Source: Halorubrum sodomense
GTDB lineage: Archaea; Halobacteriota; Halobacteria; Halobacteriales; Haloferacaceae
NCBI RefSeq assembly: GCF_900111935.1
Contig: NZ_FOYN01000002.1
Span: 620,001-684,000, forward strand
DNA length: 64,000 nt
Direction: 5' to 3'
How positions within the stretch are numbered: the first letter of the stretch is position 1; each line of letters starts with the position of its first letter. This document shows positions 44,618 through 52,511 of this stretch, in pieces. The notes under the pieces were generated by a model. That model was not told the DNA's origin, did not search any database, and saw nothing but the letters and a program-made list of their open reading frames with translations. Made by a program: the position numbers and the translations under genes.

Positions 44618-45024
44618 TCGTGTACCCGGAGGATCCGCGAGACGACGTATGAAGCTTCCGACCGACGAAATACTGAATAAAAGATTACTCGCCGCCGAGT
44701 TGTGTCCGACGAACGAGTACGACCGAGCGGCTCGAACGGGACCGGCGCAGGCGACGGTCGCGTCGGCCGGACTCGATCGAGATTGCGTCGGCCGGACCCG
44801 ATGAAGAGAGAGTTCGCCCGGGCCGGGACGCGTGCGGGCGGCCGACGAAACGAGGGCCGAAGCGTCGGGGACAGCGAACCGAACCGCGGTTCGTACCCAT
44901 CGGTACGGGCCGTTCCCGTCTATACTTACCTCTCGTTTCACGATCGGAATCCGTAACTCGTTACCGGGTCTGTAACACTTTTTTCCAGAATTTTGAGAGA
45001 GAAACGTCTCGTGTGGCCGTCCTC
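44618..45024. other. Long spacer upstream of ppsA with an 18-bp direct repeat
   Basis: No convincing gene; a 51-codon frame starting at 44800 looks random. Direct repeats GCGTCGGCCGGACTCGAT (44760-44777) and the same with one change (44785-44802) are spaced 25 bp apart, about 145-185 nt before the ppsA ATG. They could be a regulator site for this gluconeogenic gene. AT-rich runs (44665-44690, 44935-45000) are candidate promoter regions. Nothing else is supported. Confidence 0.45.
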
Positions 45025-45822
45025 TCAGTCCCTGCCGAGCCGCCGCCGTTCGTCGCGCAGCAGTCGCTCCCAGAGTCCGAACAGCCGGCTGTCGAGACCG
45101 TACGCCTCGTCGACGCGCCGGACCCAGCGGTCGTCGCCGAACAGGTGGCGCTGGAACCGACGCACGTCGGGTGAGAGCCGGTCGCGGTCGCCGCCGTAGT
45201 GCGACAGCGACTCCTCGCGGGTCCGCGCGAGGAGGTCGGCGGGCACTTCGATGCCGTCGGCGGCGGCGACGTGGTCGAACCACTCCAGATGGAGCAGCGA
45301 GTCCGCGAGGAGGAAGCGCTCGCGGAACCCGGAGACCCGCGACAGCGCCGGTGCGCCGTCGATGCGGACGTCGGTCGGACGAGAGAATCGCGGCGCGGTC
45401 GCGGACACGGACGCGTTCTCGGCGACCGCGCCGGCGACGCGTCGAAGCCGCCAGTCGCCGTACCGGACGGGCGCGATCAGCGCGAGCTCGTACCACGTCG
45501 GTAACCACTCGCAGTACGGCTCCGAGAACGCGCCGTCCGCGAGCAGCGTCGCCGCGACCGAGCGCGCCTCGTCCGGAGTCAACGCTTCCGGGGCCGTCCG
45601 GAGGCGACGGACTGTCCGGTCGGAATCGAGCGAGTCGACGCCGCCGAATCCCATCCCCTCGGCGACGGCGGTCGTGTACGCGCGGCCGGCGGCGTACCAG
45701 GCGGCGAAGTCGGCGGGCGCCGTCAGCCGCAGGAGTCGGAGGACGGAGATACCGATCCGAGGGGCCGAGCCGAGATAACCGTTCGGTCGATCAGTCGTCG
45801 ACTCCGCCTGCCCCGCCGGCAT
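45025..45822 (-). CDS. Conserved haloarchaeal protein of unknown function in the MinD operon
   Basis: A protein of about 265 residues, third in an operon with a MinD-type ATPase. It is mostly helical. Notable stretches are LRLLRLTAPADFAAWYAAGRAY, FSEPYCEWLPTWYELALIAP, RLRRVAGAVAENASVSATAPRF and a C-terminal DDRWVRRVDEAYGLDSRLFG followed by LWERLLRDERRRLGRD. No membrane segment, nucleotide site or metal site is seen. The start is uncertain: the ATG at 45822 overlaps the upstream gene by 32 nt, and the frame is open further up. I do not recognise the family. Confidence 0.72.
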   Translation of the reverse strand: MPAGQAESTTDRPNGYLGSAPRIGISVLRLLRLTAPADFAAWYAAGRAYTTAVAEGMGFGGVDSLDSDRTVRRLRTAPEALTPDEARSVAATLLADGAFSEPYCEWLPTWYELALIAPVRYGDWRLRRVAGAVAENASVSATAPRFSRPTDVRIDGAPALSRVSGFRERFLLADSLLHLEWFDHVAAADGIEVPADLLARTREESLSHYGGDRDRLSPDVRRFQRHLFGDDRWVRRVDEAYGLDSRLFGLWERLLRDERRRLGRD

Positions 45823-46468
45823 CGCTCCCGTCGGTACCGTCGATTCCGGCCGGAGTGCCGTCACCGCCTCCGTCGACTCCGGTCGACCCGTCGAGCGCGT
45901 CGTCCAGTCCCCACTCGGCGGCGCGGTCGCGGGCCTCCGACCGCGCCTGCTCGCGGATCGCGTCGATCCGGTCGTCGTCGTCGAGGAACGCCGCGACGGC
46001 GTCGTCCTCGTCGCCGGAGTCGCGCAGGCGCCCCTCGGGCGCCGCCCCGCGCGTCCGCTCGGCGAGGGCGGCGTCGTCGGCCAGTTCGGTCGCGGCCGCG
46101 GCGGGCCCCACCCGGAGCGCGTCCTCCTCGTGGGCCGCCGCCAGCCCGCTCGGATCGACGGCGTACAGCTCGACGCGATAGGGGCCGGGGACCGCGAGCT
46201 CCGCGAGCGCGTCCGGACCACCGTTGTCCGTCACCGTGTTGTACGCCAGCACGGGCACGCCGTCGTCAAACGTGAGGACGCCGCGGGCTTCGCCGGACAG
46301 TAAGAGGGTCTCCTGCGGGACGAGCGTCGCGTAACCGGTGAGTTCGCGGTCGAGCGCGCGCGACAGCGTCGTCGCCACGTCCGAGACGACGCGCGAGCGC
46401 AGGAGGGTTCCCCGCGGAATCGTGAGGCCGGCCGGCTCCGAGGAGCCGGTATCGGGCTCCCCGCTCAT
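45791..46468 (-). CDS. Unknown protein coupled to the MinD-type ATPase
   Basis: A 225-residue protein. Residues 15-110 form a compact domain (LTIPRGTLLRSRVVSDVATT, TGYATLVPQETLLLSGEARG, VLTFDDGVPVLAYNTVTDNG, PYRVELYAVD). An acidic C-terminal half with Gly/Asp repeats follows (TGVDGGGDGTPAGIDGTDGSD). It overlaps the ATPase gene by ATGA, so the two are made together. The N-terminal domain looks like a small regulatory or partner domain, perhaps DUF4388-like in pattern, but this is not secure. It may be a cargo or adaptor for the ATPase. Confidence 0.75.
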   Translation of the reverse strand: MSGEPDTGSSEPAGLTIPRGTLLRSRVVSDVATTLSRALDRELTGYATLVPQETLLLSGEARGVLTFDDGVPVLAYNTVTDNGGPDALAELAVPGPYRVELYAVDPSGLAAAHEEDALRVGPAAAATELADDAALAERTRGAAPEGRLRDSGDEDDAVAAFLDDDDRIDAIREQARSEARDRAAEWGLDDALDGSTGVDGGGDGTPAGIDGTDGSDAGGAGGVDD

Positions 46469-47232
46469 GGCGTGTCGGGGACGACCGCGCTGCGGAACCG
46501 GTCGGCGACCGCGTCGCCGTCGCCGTCGCGCACGTCGAGTCGGTCGGCGGCCCGGCGGTAGCGCGCGGCGGCCTCGCTCTCCGGCGCGTGTGCGAGCAGG
46601 GGCTCTCCGGCCCGCCGTGCCGCCCGGACGGCGTCGCTCTCGGGGACGTTCGCGAGGACGGGGCCGCCGAAGTGGCGCTCCGCCTTGGCGGCGACGTCGT
46701 CGGCCTCGTTCCGGACCTTGTTGAACAGGACGCCGGCGGTCTCCGTGCCGTACGAGCGCGCGTACTCCTGGACCTTCAGCCCGTCCGAGAGCGCGGGGAT
46801 CGTCGGCTCGACGACGACCACGACGCGGTCCGCGAGCACGACGGGCAGGACGGCCGACTTCGACCCCAGCGCGGCCGGCGAGTCGAGCAGCAGCACGTCA
46901 GTGTCGCGTGCGAGTTCCGCCACCACGTCGCGGAGCCGCTCCGGCTCCGCGGCCTCGAAGCCGGCGAGCGAGGTGCCGCAGGGGACGACCGAGAGCCCGA
47001 ACCGCTCGTAGGTCGCCTCGCTCACGTCCGTCGCGGTCCCCTCGACGAGGAGGTCGTGGAGGGTGGCCGTCGCGTCGTCGAGCCCGGCGTGAAAGAGGAG
47101 GTTCGCCATCCCGGTGTCGGCGTCCACGACCGTCACGTCGTGGTCGGCCGCGAGCGCCATCCCGAGCGCGAGCGTGCTCGTCGTCTTCCCGGTGCCGCCC
47201 TTTCCGCTGGCGACCGCGAACGCCTCGACCAT
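46465..47232 (-). CDS. minD: MinD/ParA-type ATPase
   Basis: A 255-residue deviant-Walker ATPase. Its P-loop is ASGKGGTGKTTSTLALG (residues 8-24, with the signature Lys11 and Lys16). VTVVDADTGMANL is switch I, LLLDSPAALGSKSAVL is switch II, and GVLFNKVRNEADDVAA is the base-specific region. MinD/ParA proteins cycle between dimer states to place membrane, chromosome or appendage complexes. A C-terminal membrane-targeting helix is not evident, so surface attachment is uncertain. First of a three-gene operon whose other members are unknown. Repeat copy D lies just upstream. Confidence 0.9.
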   Translation of the reverse strand: MVEAFAVASGKGGTGKTTSTLALGMALAADHDVTVVDADTGMANLLFHAGLDDATATLHDLLVEGTATDVSEATYERFGLSVVPCGTSLAGFEAAEPERLRDVVAELARDTDVLLLDSPAALGSKSAVLPVVLADRVVVVVEPTIPALSDGLKVQEYARSYGTETAGVLFNKVRNEADDVAAKAERHFGGPVLANVPESDAVRAARRAGEPLLAHAPESEAAARYRRAADRLDVRDGDGDAVADRFRSAVVPDTP

Positions 47233-47310
47233 GTCTCCCGCTCGCCCGCCGTTCCGAATAAAACCTCTTCATCGTCGGTCGCGGTGATGCTCACCTGCTG
47301 CGGATCGGGG

Positions 47311-47655
47311 TGGCGCGTGCCTGCGAGCGGCCCTCGGCCGCGAGCAGCACGCGCGAGGGAGTCGGCCGACCGGAGCGAAGCGGAGGGAGGCCGACGAGGC
47401 TGGGGAGGCGTGAGGTGCGGTTGCTGTGCGGTGCGGGGTGGGACTCAAAGGGGCAGCCGCGAGGACGAAGCACCGCGACGTAAGCACCGCAGGAACGAGC
47501 GAAGTGAGTGACGAGGAGCGCAGCGAGCCGCGCGAGTCCTCGCGGCTGGGGCTTTGGCGGTGTTCGCGGTCGATCTGTCGTTTGCTATTTATAAGTGAGC
47601 GGCTGGGGCTTTGGCGGTGCTCACCGCGGCGTCGTTGTTCATTTATCAGTGAGCC
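47311..47655 (+). ncRNA. Structured repeat element, copy D (candidate non-coding RNA)
   Basis: The 519-base gap between minD and the rhodanese/MBL gene holds this element. A hairpin (47313-47354) is followed by stem GTCGGCC/GGCCGAC (47361-47367 with 47389-47395). The central block GAGGCTGGGGAGGCGTGAGG and CAAAGGGGCAG come next. A perfect 13-bp stem (47454-47466 with 47536-47548) encloses GACGTAAGCACCGCAGGAAC. Two tail units GGCTGGGGCTTTGG start 57 bp apart (47544 and 47601), ending ATTTATAAG and ATTTATCAG. No clear TATA box precedes the first hairpin. It could still be read from elsewhere. Confidence 0.6.
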
Positions 47656-47751
47656 GTTGGAGAGTACCAGCACGCAGCGCTATCTCGCCGCCGCTGATCC
47701 ACCCCTACTTCTCGTCCGAGCGCTTTTGATCACGCGGAACAAGACTCCGGT

Positions 47752-49080
47752 ATGGCCGAAACGATCTCCGCCGACGAGTTCCGGGACAGGATCGACGCGC
47801 GGCGGCGCGGCGAGCGGGAGTTCACCGTCGTCGACACCCGCCCCGAAGAGAGCTTCGCGGGCTGGCGCGTGGCGGACGCCGTCCACTACTTCTACAAGCC
47901 CTTCCACGAGTTCGACGTCGACGACTTTGAGCGCGAGACCGGCCTCTCTCCGGACGACACCGTCGTCACGATCTGCGCGAAGGGGAAGGCCTCCGACGAC
48001 TTCGCCGCCGAACTCGACGCGGCCGGGTACGATGACGTGGTCGTCGTCGAAGACGGCATGCGCGGCTGGTCGGCCGTCTATGACCGAACCCCTGTGCCGC
48101 TCCCCGCAACGCCCCACTCAGCCCCGCCGCTCGATATCGTCCAGGTCCAGCGCCGGGCGAAGGGGTGTCTGGGGTACCTCGTAGTCGGGGGGCGCGAGGC
48201 GGGCGCGGCGGACAACGCGGATCACGTCCTCGCTAACTCCTCCGACTCCGACCGCGTCGCCGTCGCTAATTCCGACGGCTCACCCCGTATCGCCGTCGCT
48301 ATCGACGTCTCCAGACACGGCGACGAGTGGGTCGCGGCGGCCGCTGAGCGCGACGCGTCGATCGCGGCCGTCCTCGACACGCACGTCCACGCCGACCACC
48401 TCTCGGGCGGCCGCGCGCTCGCGGACGAGCTCGGCGTTCCGTACTTTCTCCCGGCCGCGGCCGCCGAGCGCGACGTGGCGTACCAGTTCGAGCCGATCGG
48501 GCGCAACGAGACGCTCGACGTCGGCGGGGTCGACCTGAAAGCGCTCGCGACGCCCGGCCACACCGACGACGGCGCGAGCTACCTCGTCGGCGACGCGGCG
48601 GTCCTCACCGGCGACACGCTGTTCACCGACAGCGTCGGGCGGACGGAACTCCAGTTCTCAGCGAGCGGCGACGACGATGAAGGCGGAGACGCCGCCGAGG
48701 GCGCCGCGGGCGCCGCCCGCCGCCTGTACGACTCGCTCCACGGGACCCTGCTCGCCGAGCCGGACGGCGTCGTCGTCTGCCCGGGTCACTTCGCGGTCGC
48801 GAACGACGGAACGACCGGTGAGGTCGAGCCGGGCGAACCCGTCTTCACGACGGTCGGGGACGCGCGCCGCGGGATCGGGATCCTCGACCTCGACCGGGAG
48901 GACTTCTTCGAGCGGATCACGCGGACGCTCCCGGAGAAGCCGCCGAACTACGAGTCGGTGATCGCGGCCAACCGCGGCGTCGAGTCGCCGCCGGACGAGA
49001 CCGCGGCGATCGAACTCGAACTCGGCCCGAACCGCTGCGCGGCGGAGCCGGACGCCGGGTCCGCGGCGGACGACGACTGA
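47752..49080 (+). CDS. Rhodanese and metallo-beta-lactamase fusion (persulfide dioxygenase-like)
   Basis: A 442-residue protein. A rhodanese domain comes first (residues 1-105), with active-site Cys in VVTICAKGKASDDFAAEL. An MBL hydrolase domain follows at about 140-400, with metal motif LDTHVHADHLSGGRALADE, GHTDDGASYLVGDAAVLTGD and VCPGHFAVANDG. Rhodanese plus this ETHE1/glyoxalase II-type MBL usually oxidises or transfers persulfide sulfur. The Fe site of persulfide dioxygenase needs fewer ligands than a di-zinc site, and the motif here is compatible with it. The order, rhodanese first, is the reverse of some bacterial fusions. A short spacer (residues 106-135) of variable sequence links them. 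Confidence 0.88.
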   Translation: MAETISADEFRDRIDARRRGEREFTVVDTRPEESFAGWRVADAVHYFYKPFHEFDVDDFERETGLSPDDTVVTICAKGKASDDFAAELDAAGYDDVVVVEDGMRGWSAVYDRTPVPLPATPHSAPPLDIVQVQRRAKGCLGYLVVGGREAGAADNADHVLANSSDSDRVAVANSDGSPRIAVAIDVSRHGDEWVAAAAERDASIAAVLDTHVHADHLSGGRALADELGVPYFLPAAAAERDVAYQFEPIGRNETLDVGGVDLKALATPGHTDDGASYLVGDAAVLTGDTLFTDSVGRTELQFSASGDDDEGGDAAEGAAGAARRLYDSLHGTLLAEPDGVVVCPGHFAVANDGTTGEVEPGEPVFTTVGDARRGIGILDLDREDFFERITRTLPEKPPNYESVIAANRGVESPPDETAAIELELGPNRCAAEPDAGSAADDD

Positions 49081-49110
49081 TCGGCGGTGCCGCCGTCGCC
49101 GCGGACCGAC

Positions 49111-49383
49111 CTACTCGTCGTGGATGAAGACGAGCCGCTTCGACTCCGTGTTAACTAAACAGAGGTCGATCCCGTCGCGGGTCGCGCCGATCTGCTGCCA
49201 GCCGTGGTCGCTGACGAACAGCGTCTGGAAGACGCCGCGGTCGCAGTCGGGGTTCGGACAGCCGACGCCCGCCGCGTTCTTGTAGACCGTCGTCCCCCCG
49301 CCTGAACTCTGTCGCACCAGCCCGTCGGTCAGCGACCGGAACTCCTCCGCGGACATCGGACTCTCTCTGTCGTCGTCTCCCAT
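49111..49383 (-). CDS. Small CxxxxC-containing haloarchaeal protein (DUF7385-like)
   Basis: A 90-residue protein. It contains GVGCPNPDCDRGVFQTLFVSD, a pair of cysteines like half a zinc site, and a C-terminal IDLCLVNTESKRLVFIHDE. This recalls a haloarchaeal family sometimes labelled flagella cluster protein (DUF7385) by recall. Here it is not near archaellum genes, so that label carries no functional weight. The N-terminal part (SAEEFRSLTDGLVRQSSG) is helical. Function unknown. It is convergent with the rhodanese gene. Confidence 0.72.
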   Translation of the reverse strand: MGDDDRESPMSAEEFRSLTDGLVRQSSGGGTTVYKNAAGVGCPNPDCDRGVFQTLFVSDHGWQQIGATRDGIDLCLVNTESKRLVFIHDE

Positions 49384-49475
49384 GCCTCCGGGTTCGGAGG
49401 CGACCGTCTAAAAACCGCCTGCCTGTGGCAACTACTGGCACGGCACCTGAGGAAGCGACCGCCGGGAGCGCCCCC

Positions 49476-50357
49476 TCACTCCGCGTCGTGCTTCGCCCGC
49501 TCCGCGTGGGCGTCCGCGAGCCGCGTCGGCTCCGGGAGCTTGTACCCCGCACAGAGCGCCGCGACGAGGTCGACCGCCGTCTCCGCCGACACCCGGTGGC
49601 CGGGGCTCACGTAGAGGGGGTTCACCCGCCTGCTGTTCGGGTACTGGCGCGACTGGAACGCGTGCCCGATGACGGTCCCCGGCTCGGCGGTCGTCACCGC
49701 GTCGTCGGCGCGGACCGGCGTCCGCCAGCCCGCGGGGCGCTCGCTCGTCGACTCGTCGGGTTCGCCACAGAGGAGGCTCTTCGCGACGCCGACGCTCGGA
49801 ACGTCGTGTAGGACGCCGACGTGGGTCGCGAGCCCCGCCTCCCGGAAGTGGATCCGACCGGAGCCGTCACAGACCAGCAGGTCGGGGTCGGCGTCGAGCG
49901 CGTCGAGCGCGGCCAGTATCGGTTCGCCCTCCCGGAACGCGAGCAGCCCGGGAACGTACGGGATCGACAGCGGCGTCGTCGCGCTCGCGTACTCGATCAC
50001 GCGCCCGCCGCAGAGCGCGACCGCGGCGGAGACGGCGGCGTCGGGGCGGCCCTCGCCGCGGTCGGTGAGGAACGCTTGATCGACGCCGACGACGGTGGGC
50101 GCGTCGGGGTCGCCCGTCGAACCGCTCGCATCCGCCGATTCCGCGCCCGCACCGGCCCCCAACCGCTCCTGCGCGCCGTCGCGCGCCGGGGGCAGGCCGT
50201 CCGCGAGCGAGGCGGCCTCGTCGACCGCGACGGCGGCCGGGTCGAGCGCGTGGTCGTCCTCGAACGTCGCGGCCGCCGCGATGTCGCGCTGGAGGGCCTC
50301 CATCTCCGCGCGCGACAGCGACGGGTCCGGGCGGAGGGCGGGCCGCGCGAGGCCCAT
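49476..50357 (-). CDS. nfi: Endonuclease V
   Basis: A 293-residue deaminated-base repair enzyme. It cuts one strand near hypoxanthine or uracil. After a variable N-terminal 100 residues, the core shows VVGVDQAFLTD (catalytic Asp), SIPYVPGLLAFREGEPILAAL, DLLVCDGSGRIHFREAGLATH, SVGVAKSLLCG, and NPLYVSPGHRVSAETAVDLV. The N-terminal insertion between the start and the first strand is longer than in bacterial EndoV and is Gly/Ala-rich. The ATG overlaps the rhomboid stop by one base (TGATG), so the two are coupled. Confidence 0.92.
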   Translation of the reverse strand: MGLARPALRPDPSLSRAEMEALQRDIAAAATFEDDHALDPAAVAVDEAASLADGLPPARDGAQERLGAGAGAESADASGSTGDPDAPTVVGVDQAFLTDRGEGRPDAAVSAAVALCGGRVIEYASATTPLSIPYVPGLLAFREGEPILAALDALDADPDLLVCDGSGRIHFREAGLATHVGVLHDVPSVGVAKSLLCGEPDESTSERPAGWRTPVRADDAVTTAEPGTVIGHAFQSRQYPNSRRVNPLYVSPGHRVSAETAVDLVAALCAGYKLPEPTRLADAHAERAKHDAE

Positions 50358-51334
50358 CAGAACCGCCCGCCGGGACCGCCGGGGCCGCCGGGACCGCCCG
50401 GACCGCGTGCGCCGCCCATCGAGACCCCGCCCATGCCGCCAGCGGAGCGCGCGAGCCCCTCGTTGCGCTTCCCGAACGCGAGGCCGATGGCGAAGCCGAT
50501 CAGGTGCGCGAGGTGCGCGATGCCGCCGACGCCGCCGGTGCCGCTCGCGACCACGAGCGCCGCGGAGACGGCCGCGATCCCCCACGTGAGGTACTTGATC
50601 TTCATCGGGATCACGAAGAAGAGGAGGACCTGCATGTTCGGCCGCCAGACGGTGAGGACGCCTAATATCGCGAATCCGGCGCCGCTGGCGCCGAGGACGC
50701 CCGTCGGCGGGGCGTTCGTCGCGACCGCGAAGAGGACGTGGCCGAGTCCCGCGGCGATCCCCGCGCCGAAGAAGAACCCGACGAACTTCTTCGATCCGAC
50801 GGCGCGCTCGACGAGCGGGCCGAAGAACAGGATCACGATGCTGTTGCCGATGATGTGGAACAGCTGTCCGGGCGCGTGCGAGAACACGGACGTCACCCAC
50901 GTCCAGACGTTCGCGATCGCCTCCGACCGGAGTACGAACAGCGTGTTGTGGAGCGCCTCCCCGCCGACGAACAGCGTGACCCACTGCGCGATAAACGTCA
51001 CCCACATCGCCAGCAGGATGGCGTACGTCGCGTTGTTGCGGAAGTAGCTCACCAGCCCGCCGGTGCCGGTTTCGCGGTCGATCCGGCGTTTGAAGCGGTC
51101 GACGATCCCCGCGGAGGTGCGCCCGCCGGTCCGACCGCCGGTGTCGGCCGCCGACTCGCCCTCGACGCTCTCGTCGAAGCCGCTGTCGAAGACGCCGCCG
51201 GGGTCGTCCCACCCGGCGAGGCCCGGACAGTCGTGGTTCTCCGGCAGTCGGTGGTCGGCGCAGAACGTCTGGCCGCACCGCTTACACTGGTACGGGAGGT
51301 TCTCGTACTCCCCGCACTCGTCGCACGTCGCCAT
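50357..51334 (-). CDS. Rhomboid intramembrane protease with N-terminal AN1-type zinc finger
   Basis: A 325-residue protein. An AN1-like zinc finger leads (MATCDECGEYENLPYQCKRCGQTFCADHR ending NHDC). A linker follows, then six membrane helices. The rhomboid dyad is visible: Ser in VLGASGAGFAILG and His in IAHLAHLIGFAIG. HNTLFVLRSEAIANVWTWV and SHAPGQLFHIIGNSIVILFF, which includes the conserved HxxxN-like region, fit the family. The C-terminal 30 residues are a Gly/Pro tandem tail (GPGGPGGPGGPGGRF). An AN1 finger fused to rhomboid is characteristic of haloarchaea. Substrates unknown. Confidence 0.93.
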   Translation of the reverse strand: MATCDECGEYENLPYQCKRCGQTFCADHRLPENHDCPGLAGWDDPGGVFDSGFDESVEGESAADTGGRTGGRTSAGIVDRFKRRIDRETGTGGLVSYFRNNATYAILLAMWVTFIAQWVTLFVGGEALHNTLFVLRSEAIANVWTWVTSVFSHAPGQLFHIIGNSIVILFFGPLVERAVGSKKFVGFFFGAGIAAGLGHVLFAVATNAPPTGVLGASGAGFAILGVLTVWRPNMQVLLFFVIPMKIKYLTWGIAAVSAALVVASGTGGVGGIAHLAHLIGFAIGLAFGKRNEGLARSAGGMGGVSMGGARGPGGPGGPGGPGGRF

Positions 51335-51456
51335 TGCCGGCACTTACGGGGGCGGTCGTAAAGCGGTTTGGCTCCGCGACGAACGCGACGGGGAGCCGCC
51401 GGCGCGACGAGCCGACGGCTGGCGAGCGGCTCAAACCGGTCGGCGGTCGGTCGCGT

Positions 51457-51645
51457 TCAGCGCAGGACCCGCGTGGCCACTATCGCGACGGCGACCCCGG
51501 CGACGGCGACCCCGACGAGGGTCGGGACGAGTCGACCGGACCCCCACTCCCAGCCGAGGACGCGGGTTCCGACGACCGCGACGAGGGCGACCAGGAGGCC
51601 GAACGCGGAGACCAGCGGCGACTGATCCGATTCGAGGAGGGCCAT
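51457..51645 (-). CDS. Small two-helix membrane protein
   Basis: A 62-residue peptide, MALLESDQSPLVSAFGLLVA with two hydrophobic helices (VALVAVVGTRVLG and VPTLVGVAVAGVAVAIVATRVL). Codon use looks normal for the region, and the spacing to its neighbours (66 nt after aroD) suggests a real gene, but it matches nothing I recognise. A start three codons upstream is possible. Confidence 0.5.
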   Translation of the reverse strand: MALLESDQSPLVSAFGLLVALVAVVGTRVLGWEWGSGRLVPTLVGVAVAGVAVAIVATRVLR

Positions 51646-51710
51646 CTCACCCACAGTATTCGACGGCGACCGTCAAAAGTATTCATCCCGTTCGACCGAA
51701 CTGCGACCGC

Positions 51711-52418
51711 CTACGCGTCCGCTCCGCCCTCTCTCAGCCCGTCGATCAGCTCTCTAAGCGTCGCGAGCGGGTACTGCCCGGGCGCGGTCGCGTTCGCGGG
51801 GTCGACTGGCGCGTAGCCGATCCTCGAGCCGTAGAGGGGCGTGACGGCGCGGGTGTGCCGGCCCGGCTCGCCCATGCACATCGTCGCGACGCGGTGGCCC
51901 GCCGCGGTCGCCTCGTGGGTCGCCTCGATCATCGCGAGCGCGTCGGCCGGCGCGGTCGCGGTCGTCGCCAGTTTCCCCACGTCGCCCTCGCTCGCGGCGT
52001 CTGCGAGCAGGTCCACGAGCGCGGCGGGCTCGGGCGTCGACTCGAAGTCGTGGACGGACGCGACCACCGCGACGCCCGCCTCGCGGGCCGCGTCGCGCAG
52101 CGCGGTCGCGTGCGACGCCTCGGCCGGCTCCGGGTGCGTCCCCCGCAGCGCGGCGAGCTCGACGTCGACCGCGGCGACCGACTCGCGACCGATCGCGTCC
52201 GAGAGCGCGTCGTACCGGCCGAGCCCCTCGGCCTCGCCGCCCTCCCACGACGCCCGGTTCGTGACGACGAGCGGAAGCTCGCCGTCATAGCTCGCCAGCT
52301 GGTCGAGCGGGTCGCTCGCGAGGTCCATCCGGAACTCCACCGCGTCGGCGTGCTCGCGGGCCGCCGACTCCTCCGAGAGGTCGGCCGTGCTCGCGGTCAG
52401 GACGAACTCCTCGAACAT
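51711..52418 (-). CDS. aroD: 3-dehydroquinate dehydratase, type I
   Basis: A 235-residue class I dehydratase of the shikimate pathway. It removes water through a Schiff base with lysine (SEGDVGKLATTATAPADA) assisted by histidine (AVVASVHDFESTPE). HADAVEFRMDLASDP at the start and TMCMGEPGRHTRAVTPLYGSRIGYAP at the end are typical. AroE in the same pathway is 44 kb away on the same strand. Length fits the archaeal form. Confidence 0.94.
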   Translation of the reverse strand: MFEEFVLTASTADLSEESAAREHADAVEFRMDLASDPLDQLASYDGELPLVVTNRASWEGGEAEGLGRYDALSDAIGRESVAAVDVELAALRGTHPEPAEASHATALRDAAREAGVAVVASVHDFESTPEPAALVDLLADAASEGDVGKLATTATAPADALAMIEATHEATAAGHRVATMCMGEPGRHTRAVTPLYGSRIGYAPVDPANATAPGQYPLATLRELIDGLREGGADA

Positions 52419-52511
52419 ACGCGGGCGTTCCGCGGGCGGGGACTTATGCCTGTGCGTCCGGCTCGCGACGGACCGCGGAAGCGGCGAAGAGGCGGCGGAA
52501 AAAGCGGCGGC

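Noticed and set aside
44800-44956. Possible small gene of 51 codons in the ppsA spacer
   Set aside because: Arg/Gly-rich sequence without hydrophobic core or recognisable motif, no promoter spacing support.
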